Assembly (NCBI GenBank): GCA_001941045.1 | Contig: MSHD01000024.1 | Span: 34,668 to 80,829, forward strand | From: Lachnospiraceae bacterium Zagget2 | GTDB taxonomy: Bacteria; Bacillota; Clostridia; Lachnospirales; Lachnospiraceae | DNA length: 46,162 nt | Reading direction: 5' to 3' | In this document: piece by piece, positions 36,046 to 44,907 of the stretch | How positions within the stretch are numbered: the first letter of the stretch is position 1 | How the letters are laid out: each line of letters begins with the position of its first letter | Notes under the pieces: model-generated | The model's input: only the letters and a program-made list of their open reading frames with translations | What the model was told of the DNA's origin: nothing | Databases searched by the model: none | Program-made: the position numbers and the translations under genes

Positions 36046-38037
36046 ATGGAGAAACTAAAGATGCACACGCCGAATCTGGCGGATGAGAATTACAAAAAGC
36101 TGGCGGCGCTGTTTCCCAATGCGGTGACAGAGACTCTGGACGCCGAGGGGGGGGTAATACGGGCTATTGACGCGGATGTCCTGCGTCAGGAGATTTCTGC
36201 TGCGGTCGTGGAGGGATCGCAGGAGCGCTATCAGTTTACCTGGCCGGATAAGAAAAAGTCTGTAGTGCTTGCCAATCAACCGATCAAAAAGACGCTGCGC
36301 CTAGACAGGGAAAAATCGGTTGGGCGGGATGGGACGCCTGGCAGTATCGACACGGAGAACATTTACATCGAGGGCGATAACCTTGATGCGCTGAAGCTTT
36401 TGCAGGAGACTTACCTTGGGAAAGTGAAGATGATATATATTGATCCACCTTATAACACGGGATCGGATGCGTTTGTGTACGATGATGATAAGAAAATCAG
36501 TGGGAGGGAATTTTCAGAGCGAAGCTGTCAAAGGGATGAGGATGGTAATTTGCTGTTTGATATGAGAATCAATAATGAGTCAAATGGGCGTTTTCACACG
36601 GACTGGCTTAATATGCTCTATCCAAGATTACGATTGGCGAAAACTCTTCTTTCGGACGATGGGGTTATTTTTATAAGTATTGATGATAATGAGTATGAAA
36701 ATTTAAAGAAAATATGTGATGAAGTATTTGGGGCAGCTAATTATTTGAACACATTTGCATGGGTTTCCAATATTACAGGACGCCAAATTTCTGGTAGAGG
36801 TGCGGCAAAGACTTGGGAAAGCATTTTAGCTTATTGTAAGTGTATCAATGATTCATTTAGCCTTAACGTGGATGTTTCTTTTGCCAAGGAAAAAATGCCA
36901 GATACTTATAAGGGGTTTGAAAAAGATATTCGCAAAGATGATAGAGGCGCATTTGCCGTAGGAGATACCCTTTATAACCACAATCGTAAGTTTAACGAAG
37001 AAACAAGACCTAATCTTGTATTTTCTATTTATTATAATCCGGTTACAGAAGAAATTGCAACTGGTGATATTGGGGAAGTGAGAGGAGGGTGGATAGAAAT
37101 TCCCCCGCATACGAATGGTGATGGATCTCATAAGTATCATGCATGGAGATGGTCAAAGCAAAAAATAGCGAATGAAAGTTATGATTTGATTGTTCTTCCT
37201 ACGAATCGTGGAGGTTATGAAATATATACAAGAATTAGAGAGTTTAATAAAACTCTTTTAAAAGATTGTATCACCAATATTTCCAATGGAGATTCTGAGG
37301 TTCAGAAATTATTTGAACGCAAGAAATATTTTGATTATCCTAAATCTGTGGATTTACTTTACACTTTTGCTTCTTCAATCAAAGATAAGGATGCGCTAAT
37401 TCTGGACTTCTTCTCCGGCTCTGCCACTACCGCCCACGCGGTCATGCAGCTCAATGCCGAAGACGGCGGCCACCGCCAGTTCATCATGGTGCAGCTTCCG
37501 GAAGTCTGTGATGAAAAGAGCGAGGCCTACAAGGCGGGCTATCGGAATATCTGCGAGATCGGGGAGGAGCGTATCCGCCGCGCGGGCAGGAAAATCAGGG
37601 AAGAGTCGCCTTTAACAACCGACTCTCTGGATGTCGGCTTCCGCGTGTTCCGTGTGGATGAATCCAACATGAAGGATGTCTATTACACCCCGGATCAATA
37701 TCAGCAGGAGCAGATAGAGTTGTTCGCTGACAATATTAAAGAGGATAGAACGCCGGAGGATTTACTGATTCAGGTGATGCTTGATCTCGGTATTCTCCTC
37801 TCCTCCGAGATAGAGGAGGCGGAAATCGCCGGAAAGCGTGTCTTTTCTGTCGCTGGTGGCTATCTGATCGCCTGCTTTGATTCTGAGGTCACGGAGGAGA
37901 CGGTCACGGAGATTGCGAAGAGGCATCCGTTTTATGCCGTATTCCGGGACAGCGGCATGGCAAGCGACAGCGTGATGGCGAATTTTGAGCAGATTTTTGA
38001 AACCTACAGTCCGAAGACGCAAAGGAAGGTGCTGTGA
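36046..38037 (+). CDS. mod: Type III-like site-specific DNA methyltransferase (Mod), beta class
   Basis: 663 residues. Motif IV DPPYNTG (D133-) comes before motif I DFFSGSATTAHA (about 454-465), the order of beta-class N6-adenine or N4-cytosine methyltransferases; type III Mod proteins are of this class and make m6A. Residues about 145-450 hold the target recognition region. It is much richer in A+T than the two flanks. A G8 tract (36147-36154) lies in codons 34-36: with 7 or 9 G the frame stops at once or within eight codons. In the given sequence the frame is ON. The stop overlaps the res start by one base. Confidence 0.92.
   Translation: MEKLKMHTPNLADENYKKLAALFPNAVTETLDAEGGVIRAIDADVLRQEISAAVVEGSQERYQFTWPDKKKSVVLANQPIKKTLRLDREKSVGRDGTPGSIDTENIYIEGDNLDALKLLQETYLGKVKMIYIDPPYNTGSDAFVYDDDKKISGREFSERSCQRDEDGNLLFDMRINNESNGRFHTDWLNMLYPRLRLAKTLLSDDGVIFISIDDNEYENLKKICDEVFGAANYLNTFAWVSNITGRQISGRGAAKTWESILAYCKCINDSFSLNVDVSFAKEKMPDTYKGFEKDIRKDDRGAFAVGDTLYNHNRKFNEETRPNLVFSIYYNPVTEEIATGDIGEVRGGWIEIPPHTNGDGSHKYHAWRWSKQKIANESYDLIVLPTNRGGYEIYTRIREFNKTLLKDCITNISNGDSEVQKLFERKKYFDYPKSVDLLYTFASSIKDKDALILDFFSGSATTAHAVMQLNAEDGGHRQFIMVQLPEVCDEKSEAYKAGYRNICEIGEERIRRAGRKIREESPLTTDSLDVGFRVFRVDESNMKDVYYTPDQYQQEQIELFADNIKEDRTPEDLLIQVMLDLGILLSSEIEEAEIAGKRVFSVAGGYLIACFDSEVTEETVTEIAKRHPFYAVFRDSGMASDSVMANFEQIFETYSPKTQRKVL
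36147..36154 (+). repeat. G8 homopolymer in the mod coding sequence
   Basis: Eight consecutive G residues span the end of Glu34 and Gly35-Gly36 and reach into the next codon. With one G less the next codon is TAA; with one more the frame ends at TGA within eight codons. Such tracts switch type III mod genes on and off in several pathogens by slipped-strand mispairing. Confidence 0.85.
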
Positions 38038-41000
38038 TGGTGGATATGAAGTTTAAATATACGATCCAGCCCTACCAGACCGAGGCGGTGGAGAGCGTGG
38101 TCGGCGTGTTTGCTGGTCAGCCCTACAATGATCGCTTCACCTATCGTCGGGATGTGGAGATTGAACGCGATGTAACTAACTGGAAGGTTTCCGATGAGGA
38201 ATTATACATGGGCTTTGCCAATGCCCGAGTGCAGCTGGATTCCGGCCAGCTCCTTGCGAACATTCACAGGATTCAGGCGCGGAACAATATCAATCTGTCT
38301 ACTGCCATTACAACGGCTGGCCTGGGCGTCTGCTCTCTTGACGTAGAGATGGAAACCGGAACCGGCAAAACATACGTGTATATCAAGACCATATTTGAGC
38401 TGAACAAGCAGTACGGATGGAGCAAATATATCGTTGTTGTGCCAAGCGTCGCCATTCGCGAAGGGGTGCGGAAAAGCTTTGAAACGATGGAAGAGCACTT
38501 CATGGAGTATTACGGCAGGAAGGCGCGCTTCTTCGTATACGATTCCAAAAATCTGGCGGAGATTGATAATTTCAGCCAGAGCGCGGAGATCCAGGTGATG
38601 ATCATCAATATTCAGGCGTTTTTCGCCCGCGGGAAAGACGCGCGCCGTATTCGCACGGAATTAGACGAGTTTGGCACCCGAAGACCGATGGATGTGATCC
38701 GGGCAAATCATCCGATCATGATTCTGGATGAGCCGCAGAAAATGGGAGGGACCGCAACGCAGGAGAGCTTGAAGGAGTTTGGCCCGCTTTTCTGCCTGAA
38801 CTATTCCGCAACGCACAAGCAGCACCATGATCTGGTCTATGTGCTGGATGCGCTGGACGCTTATAATAAGAGGCTGGTAAAGCGGATCGAAGTCAAAGGC
38901 TTCGATATCAGGAATCTGCGCGGGACAGACAAGTATCTCTTCCTGGAAAGCATTGTGATCTCCCCGAAGAAACCGCCGATGGCCCGCCTTGAATTTGAAA
39001 TCGGACATAATGAGGATATTAAGCGTGTGACGCGCGTGCTCGCGGTAGATGACGATCTTTATGCCCTGTCAAAGAATATGGCGCAGTACCGCGGGTATCG
39101 GATCAGCGAGATTGACCCGATCAGAGGGACGGTGGCCTTTACGAATGGTCAAATCATCCGCGCGGGAGAAGTGGTCGGCGATGTATCGGAATCTGATCTT
39201 CGCCGGGTGCAGATTCGGGAAACCATCCGTTCCCATTTTGAAAAGGAAAAGGAACTCTTTGGACGCGGCATCAAGACGCTTTCTCTGTTTTTTATAGACG
39301 AAGTGGCTAAATATCGTAAGTATGACGAGGAGGGAAACGAGGTCAACTCCGAGTACGGAGACATTTTCGAGCAGGAATATACAGATATTCTGAATGAGTA
39401 CCTTACGATCTTTAATACGCCTTATGAGCAGTATCTTCGCAGCATCGATGTGCATAAGACCCATGCGGGGTATTTCAGCATTGACAAAAGGGGGCGCAAG
39501 GTTGACAGCACCACAAAGCGCGGCAGTGATGAGAGCGACGACATTTCCGCCTATGATCTGATTCTGAAGGATAAGGAACGCCTTTTGTCCTTCGACAATC
39601 CTGTGCGCTTTATCTTCTCCCATTCCGCTCTTCGCGAGGGCTGGGACAACCCGAATGTCTTCCAAATCTGTACTTTGAAGCATGGCGGCAGCTCGCCGGT
39701 GCAGAAGCGCCAGGAGGTTGGCCGTGGTCTGCGGCTTTGTGTCAATCAGAACGGCGATCGCATGGATGTGGATGTGCTCGGCAGTCAGGTGCAGCAGATC
39801 AACCAGCTGACAGTGATCGCGTCCGACGGATATAAGGAATTTGTTTCCGATCTGCAGCGAGGCATCCGGGAGGATCTGTATGAGCGCCCGGTCATAGCGA
39901 CGCCGGATTACTTTATTGGAAAGACGGTTATGATCGGCGGCAATGCCATGACCGTTTCGGACAGGCAGGGTCGGGATATTTACCGCTATCTCCTGCAAAA
40001 TGCATACGTCGATGAAGATGACCACATTTCTGACAGCTATCGGGTCGATCTGGCGAATGGTACGCTGGCGCCGGTGCTGGAGAGCTGCAGGGATATATCC
40101 GATGGCGTCCACGCGCTGATACAGAGTATTTTCGATGAGCATTCCCTTGACGACATGATAAAGGACGGCCATGAGACGAAAATTCAGGAAAACGCGCTGA
40201 ACGACAACTTTTATAAGAAGGAATTTCAGACGCTCTGGAACTATATCAACCATAAGTATGCCTACACGGTAGAATTTGACAGCGAGGAGTTGATCCGCGC
40301 CGCGATAGACCATCTGGATGAGAAGATGTTTGTCGCGCAGCTTCAATATACGGTAACGACCGGTATGCAGGAAGAGAATATTAAGGCGGAAAAACTGAAA
40401 GCCGATGAGATGTTTATCGCAGAGCGGAGCCGCACCTTTACACTGAATCGTCCGCAAGGCAGCCTGGTGCCGTATGACCTGGTCGGTCAGATCGCCCGGG
40501 GTGCAAAGCTGACCAGGCGTTCCGCGGCAAGGATTCTCGCCGGTATCCGACCTTCTACCTTTGCGATGTTCAGGAAGAATCCAGAGGAGTTCATCAAAAA
40601 GGCGATTCGGCTGATCAACGAGAAGAAAGCCACCGTGATTGTGGAGCAGATCAGTTATAACCAGACGGACGGCACTTATGACAGCGGTATCTTCACCGCG
40701 GAGAAGAACAGTGATTTCTCCCGGGCGTACCGCGCGAAGAAGAATGTACAGGATTATGTTTTTACGGACGGTTATGCCCGGGATGGTCAAAGCGTGGAGC
40801 GAAAGTTCGCGGAGAACATGGACCTGGCGGATGAAGTCTGCGTATATGCCAAGTTGCCGAGGGGGTTCTCGATACCGACTCCCGTGGGCAATTACTCTCC
40901 GGACTGGGCCATTGCCTTCAATAAGGATACGGTGAAGCACATTTTCTTCATTGCCGAAACAAAGGGAACCATGGAGACGCTGAAGCTAAAGCCCATCGAA

Positions 41001-41114
41001 CAGGCGAAAATCAAGTGCGCGAATAAGCTGTTCAACGAACTGTCTACGGCGGATGTAGTCTATCATGACGTGAAGACCTGGCAGGATCTGATGAATATTA
41101 TGGAGAATCTGTAG
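38037..41114 (+). CDS. res: Type III-like restriction subunit Res (SF2 helicase-endonuclease)
   Basis: 1025 residues. Helicase motifs: METGTGKTY (105-113), VPSVAIREGV, DEPQ (231-234), NYSATHKQ, and REGWDNPNVFQICTLKHG plus QEVGRGLRL near 535-570. The C-terminus holds a PD-(D/E)XK nuclease site: PDWAI (D956) and AETKGT (E974, K976). This is the build of type III Res, which translocates or slides along DNA and cuts near unmethylated sites together with Mod. I chose ATG 38037, 7 bp after AAGGAAGG; a GTG at 38034 is the alternative. All key motifs are intact. Overlaps mod by one base (TGATG). Confidence 0.92.
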   Translation: MVDMKFKYTIQPYQTEAVESVVGVFAGQPYNDRFTYRRDVEIERDVTNWKVSDEELYMGFANARVQLDSGQLLANIHRIQARNNINLSTAITTAGLGVCSLDVEMETGTGKTYVYIKTIFELNKQYGWSKYIVVVPSVAIREGVRKSFETMEEHFMEYYGRKARFFVYDSKNLAEIDNFSQSAEIQVMIINIQAFFARGKDARRIRTELDEFGTRRPMDVIRANHPIMILDEPQKMGGTATQESLKEFGPLFCLNYSATHKQHHDLVYVLDALDAYNKRLVKRIEVKGFDIRNLRGTDKYLFLESIVISPKKPPMARLEFEIGHNEDIKRVTRVLAVDDDLYALSKNMAQYRGYRISEIDPIRGTVAFTNGQIIRAGEVVGDVSESDLRRVQIRETIRSHFEKEKELFGRGIKTLSLFFIDEVAKYRKYDEEGNEVNSEYGDIFEQEYTDILNEYLTIFNTPYEQYLRSIDVHKTHAGYFSIDKRGRKVDSTTKRGSDESDDISAYDLILKDKERLLSFDNPVRFIFSHSALREGWDNPNVFQICTLKHGGSSPVQKRQEVGRGLRLCVNQNGDRMDVDVLGSQVQQINQLTVIASDGYKEFVSDLQRGIREDLYERPVIATPDYFIGKTVMIGGNAMTVSDRQGRDIYRYLLQNAYVDEDDHISDSYRVDLANGTLAPVLESCRDISDGVHALIQSIFDEHSLDDMIKDGHETKIQENALNDNFYKKEFQTLWNYINHKYAYTVEFDSEELIRAAIDHLDEKMFVAQLQYTVTTGMQEENIKAEKLKADEMFIAERSRTFTLNRPQGSLVPYDLVGQIARGAKLTRRSAARILAGIRPSTFAMFRKNPEEFIKKAIRLINEKKATVIVEQISYNQTDGTYDSGIFTAEKNSDFSRAYRAKKNVQDYVFTDGYARDGQSVERKFAENMDLADEVCVYAKLPRGFSIPTPVGNYSPDWAIAFNKDTVKHIFFIAETKGTMETLKLKPIEQAKIKCANKLFNELSTADVVYHDVKTWQDLMNIMENL

Positions 41115-41135
41115 AGGGTGCAGGGGGAAGCTGTT

Positions 41136-44100
41136 ATGTGGCACGCGATGGAGACAGGTAAAATTCTGTCTGATATGACAAAGAAATACGGCTATGATAT
41201 TTTACAGGACGGTGAAAGATGCGCGGTACTGTGCGAAGACATGCTGACGATGTACGACCAGGAGAAAAAGGTTTTCACAATGTTGTTTCGGGCTGGATTC
41301 GGGGAAAGCTTAAAGGGGGTTCCTTATTGCCGGGAGAGCGAAATCAAAATCGGTATGTTTTCAGTCGAAAAATTTCTCAAAAGTCAAGGGATTGTCGCGG
41401 AAACTGCTAAAAATGTTGTCGATGTAATTATTCAGGCATTTGTGGAGGAGAACGTTCTGGTCGGAGACAGCTATTTCAGACCGATCATCCGTAAAAACTT
41501 TAATGATGTTCATTTTAAACTGAAAATTCCTGTCTATATGGAATATGACGATCACCTGGAGGTCACATCCGAATTTATATACAGAGCGACTGGAGAATTG
41601 GTGGATTCTGTTTTTGAAAAATGCGAAGTGACAGATGCTTTTAATGGAGTCTATTCTTCTGCAATGGATTATCGCTTGTTTCGGGCAGAGGAAATGATGG
41701 TAAAGTTTTCTACAGATATACCAACGCCTGAGAAGAAATTTTGGCTGAAGAATTCGAAGATAGAGTTGACATTCCTTTGTAGCAATCGGAAGAGAATTGC
41801 GATTACCTATTTCTTCTCCAATTCAAAGGCATGGACGTTGCAGTCGATTTCTATTTACAGGATGACGAATGTCGAACATAAAAAAATGCAGGACATATGC
41901 GAACTCCTGAAAAACAGAGCCAGAAAAACAGACATCGGATTGGGTAGCAGTGATTCCGTCGGAAATCTGACATATGATGCTGCTTCGGAGACTACGTCTT
42001 TTAGCTCAACGAATCTTGCCGAGTATTCAGAAGCCCTGAAAAATGAAATTCACTATTTGAAACAGGGAAGAGGAAAAAAATACAGGGTCGTCAATGGCGA
42101 AAGAATTCATAAAGACAATAAGGGAGCTTACACTTATACTTTTGAAATGGAGACCGAGCTTCACCTGCCAGATGATGCGCCGGTAACAATTGAGACAAGC
42201 GCGGGTTCACGGGCTGCAGGTTCAGTACTTGTCTGCGATGATTTCCAGATCATGCTTATATTAGACCGAGATTTGAGCGAACGTGTGAGGACCGCGCATA
42301 TTACAGTGGAACCCTGGAAATTACTGGGAGGTCTGGACAAGAAAATGAGCGCACTGAATCTGAATGACCATAAGCTTGCCGTAAGATTGATTCAAAAAGG
42401 GCCAAAGCTGGGCAGACAATCTGATATCAAAAAAATTCCCAAGGGTCAGCAAGCGGTAATAAACAAGCTGAAAAAAGAAGATATTGTGGTGGTCTGGGGC
42501 TCTCCGGGTACGGGAAAGACTTATACAATGGCGTCGATTGCATTGAATTGTTTAAAGCGCGGAAAATCTGTTTTGATCGTTTCACATAGTAATGTCTCTG
42601 TGGATGGTGTGATCAAACAGGTATTAAATATACCAGATCCTGTTTTGGAATCTTATCTGCAGAGGGGCAGCATCCTTCGTTATGGATATGTCCGTGATGC
42701 GGAACTGGCAAATAATGAATATGCAACTTCTTTTTCTTATGCCCTTTCAAAGAATCCAACGCTCAGAATGGAACTTGACGCTCTGAGTGCCAGAAGAGAT
42801 GAGATGAAGGCCAAAAACCAGACAAAGACAGATGCTTATCATTCAGTCGAAAAAAGGATTAAGGAAATTCGGGAGGCAATCAGAAAAGAAGAGAGGAGAT
42901 ATGCGGAGAACGCCGGGATTCTTGGAACAACAATTTCAAAAGCTACCGTGGATGGTATGTTTGATGACCAGCAATATGATCTCGTGATGTTTGACGAGGT
43001 TTCGATGGCCTACGTTCCACAGATTATAGTAGCTGCCATGCTGGCCAGAGAGAAGTTCATGTGTGTTGGAGATTTCAGACAGCTATCTCCTATTGCACAG
43101 AGTCCCAAAGCGGAACAGACTTTGCGGAGAGATATTTTTTCCTATCTCCGGATTACAGATAATCTGGGAAATATGTATGGGCACCCCTGGCTCGTTATGC
43201 TGAATGAGCAGCGGCGTATGCATCCGGATATCTCAGAATTTCCCAATCGATTCGTATACAAGGAACTTTTGAAAAATCATGAGTCCGTATATCATGGTCG
43301 GGATTCCATTGTGGCGGCAACTCCTTCGCCGGGAGATGCCATGAACCTGATTGATTTAACAGGTACTTACTGTGCGGCTTGTAAAAACAGCGATAATTCG
43401 AGATTCAACATCTTAAGCGCCATTATTTCTTTCGCGACGGCTATTAAGGCAGATCAGGACGACACGGCGGAATCGGTAGGTATTATTACGCCTTATGCGG
43501 CACAGACACGTTTGATACGTGCCATGCTGCGGGATTACTATAAGTCTGGAACAGGGAAAGTCAGCTGTGCAACGGTACATCAGTTTCAGGGTTCAGAATC
43601 AGATGTTCTGATTTTTGATGCGGTAGAAAGCTATCCAACCCACAGGGTGGGATACATCTTCAGCAAGGATATGGATGCCGTTGTCAGATTGACGAATGTC
43701 GCCATCACTCGTGCAAGAGGTAAGTTCATCACAGTGGCAAACATGCGATTCTGGGAGGATAGATTCGCAGGGCAAAAACATATTTATTATCGACTGGTGA
43801 ATTACATATTGGATCATCATACTGAAATAAACCATGCTGTGAAACATAATCTGGAACCATATATTGAATCTATAAATCCAGACAGGATGATTCAGATCTT
43901 TAGAGATGAGACGACTGCGATTGCTCAGTTTGCAAAAGATATGCAGCAAGCCGGAGGTAAAGTGCTGGTATCGATCCCTGACGGAGATCTCCGGGAAACG
44001 GAAAAACAGATCCTGGATATGATAGATGCGGCCTACTGTCGTGGGGTTACGATTCTTATGAAATCTAATGGGTACCGGGAACTGCCGGATTCCTGGAAAG

Positions 44101-44459
44101 AGTATTGTTCCGGTACGGATAACGCGGTATTTCCCTTGATTGTGATTGATGACAAGATTGCCTGGTATGGCCTTCCGACATCCAGATTACGCTTTCAGGT
44201 GGATAAATATACAGTGCAGAATACGGTTGTCCCTGTCATAGCTCGAATCAATGGTGTCAATACAGTTGAGATGATCAAGACTCTGACGAATCTCGAAATG
44301 ATAGAGATAGAGAAGGGGAAAGGGAAAAATACGAGGCCGTTGTTGCAGAAAAAAGGAGCCTCTGTACATCCTCCGGCACGCAATGATGAAGAGGGGGGAG
44401 ATTATTCCTTCGGGACTTGCAGGATTTGTAGAAATAAAGGAATTCTGTCCAAAATGTAA
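41136..44459 (+). CDS. UPF1/DNA2-like SF1 helicase with degenerate PLD-like C-terminus, frameshifted at the end
   Basis: 1107 residues. The N-terminal 420 residues are unassigned. SF1B motifs follow: GSPGTGKT (455-462), DEVS (620-623), GDFRQLSPIA, NEQRRMHP, ATVHQFQGSESD and NVAITRARGKF. Residues about 915-1060 look like a PLD-like module: IVIDDKIAWYGLP fits the second half of a PLD motif, but the HxK is absent. The last 20 residues (GDYSFGTCRICRN) read in a different frame from the zinc ribbon that follows; the switch is at a G6 tract (44393-44398). Start ATG 41136 is 8 bp after AGGGGGA; GTG 41118 lacks a spaced box. More A+T-rich than res, so possibly of separate origin. Confidence 0.85.
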   Translation: MWHAMETGKILSDMTKKYGYDILQDGERCAVLCEDMLTMYDQEKKVFTMLFRAGFGESLKGVPYCRESEIKIGMFSVEKFLKSQGIVAETAKNVVDVIIQAFVEENVLVGDSYFRPIIRKNFNDVHFKLKIPVYMEYDDHLEVTSEFIYRATGELVDSVFEKCEVTDAFNGVYSSAMDYRLFRAEEMMVKFSTDIPTPEKKFWLKNSKIELTFLCSNRKRIAITYFFSNSKAWTLQSISIYRMTNVEHKKMQDICELLKNRARKTDIGLGSSDSVGNLTYDAASETTSFSSTNLAEYSEALKNEIHYLKQGRGKKYRVVNGERIHKDNKGAYTYTFEMETELHLPDDAPVTIETSAGSRAAGSVLVCDDFQIMLILDRDLSERVRTAHITVEPWKLLGGLDKKMSALNLNDHKLAVRLIQKGPKLGRQSDIKKIPKGQQAVINKLKKEDIVVVWGSPGTGKTYTMASIALNCLKRGKSVLIVSHSNVSVDGVIKQVLNIPDPVLESYLQRGSILRYGYVRDAELANNEYATSFSYALSKNPTLRMELDALSARRDEMKAKNQTKTDAYHSVEKRIKEIREAIRKEERRYAENAGILGTTISKATVDGMFDDQQYDLVMFDEVSMAYVPQIIVAAMLAREKFMCVGDFRQLSPIAQSPKAEQTLRRDIFSYLRITDNLGNMYGHPWLVMLNEQRRMHPDISEFPNRFVYKELLKNHESVYHGRDSIVAATPSPGDAMNLIDLTGTYCAACKNSDNSRFNILSAIISFATAIKADQDDTAESVGIITPYAAQTRLIRAMLRDYYKSGTGKVSCATVHQFQGSESDVLIFDAVESYPTHRVGYIFSKDMDAVVRLTNVAITRARGKFITVANMRFWEDRFAGQKHIYYRLVNYILDHHTEINHAVKHNLEPYIESINPDRMIQIFRDETTAIAQFAKDMQQAGGKVLVSIPDGDLRETEKQILDMIDAAYCRGVTILMKSNGYRELPDSWKEYCSGTDNAVFPLIVIDDKIAWYGLPTSRLRFQVDKYTVQNTVVPVIARINGVNTVEMIKTLTNLEMIEIEKGKGKNTRPLLQKKGASVHPPARNDEEGGDYSFGTCRICRNKGILSKM

Positions 44460-44688
44460 GAGCCATATGATTCTTACCAGGAATGCAAAGGGGACTGCAT
44501 ATCTAAAGTGTTCCAGAAAGAATTGCAGCTATCAGAAGTTCCTGGAAAAGGATTTCATGGACTGGTATATTTCTGCGAAAAATGTATCGTGCCCGAGGGA
44601 TGGAGGGCTTGTTTTTGGAGCTGTCGGGAAGTATGGTCCTTACATTTGTTGTGACAGAGGACATTTCCTGAAACCATGGGAGATATAA
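44383..44688 (+). CDS. Zinc-ribbon segment, probably the out-of-frame C-terminus of the upstream helicase
   Basis: The frame overlaps the end of the helicase gene by 77 bp. Its useful part, after the G6 tract, reads EIIPSGLAGFVEIKEFCPKC and carries two cysteine pairs (CPKC and CSRKNC), then CPRDGG and GKYGPYICC, a topoisomerase-like zinc ribbon. No ribosome binding site precedes ATG 44383 or 44386. Loss of one G from the G6 tract would fuse helicase and zinc ribbon in one frame. It is therefore best seen as the helicase tail, cut off by a 1-bp indel or a slippage switch. Confidence 0.75.
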   Translation: MMKRGEIIPSGLAGFVEIKEFCPKCKSHMILTRNAKGTAYLKCSRKNCSYQKFLEKDFMDWYISAKNVSCPRDGGLVFGAVGKYGPYICCDRGHFLKPWEI

Positions 44689-44712
44689 GCGGGATACTTT
44701 CATCTTTTTTCG

Positions 44713-44880
44713 ATGTGTGATATATTGATTGAAACAATCAATGTAATTGAATATACTGAACTGGTTGTCGTAATGCAAAAAGCAGAGATTGATGGGACGA
44801 AGAGTGGAGCTGCTGTTGATAAGCAGATTGCATTATTGGAAGACGATGATATTGTGGAATTGGATGAAACAGATGAGTGA
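44713..44880 (+). CDS. Small acidic hypothetical protein
   Basis: 55 codons: MCDILIETINVIEYTELV at the start and LLEDDDIVELDETDE at the end. No recognisable family. There is no ribosome binding site before ATG 44713, and it is in frame with the zinc-ribbon segment after its stop. The acidic tail and clean end before the next gene hint at a real or recently decayed gene. An 8-bp inverted repeat ATTGATTG/CAATCAAT (44724-44742) lies in its first codons. Confidence 0.35.
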   Translation: MCDILIETINVIEYTELVVVMQKAEIDGTKSGAAVDKQIALLEDDDIVELDETDE

Positions 44881-44907
44881 TTCTTTAAAGCGGTTGGAGG
44901 TTGAAGC

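Noticed and set aside
39069-40940. 623-codon open frame on the minus strand
   Set aside because: Antisense to res, whose helicase and nuclease motifs are clear. No family features.
32101-44459. DISARM system
   Set aside because: SNF2-like and PLD-like parts are present, but there is no DUF1998 protein and no drmA/drmB-like pair, and the methyltransferase is of the type III Mod kind with its own Res.
32101-44459. BREX system
   Set aside because: No PglZ phosphatase, no BrxC-like large ATPase, no Lon-like protease.
44383-44688. Independent zinc-ribbon gene
   Set aside because: No ribosome binding site, 77-bp overlap with the helicase gene, and a G6 tract at the point of frame change make a split helicase tail more likely.
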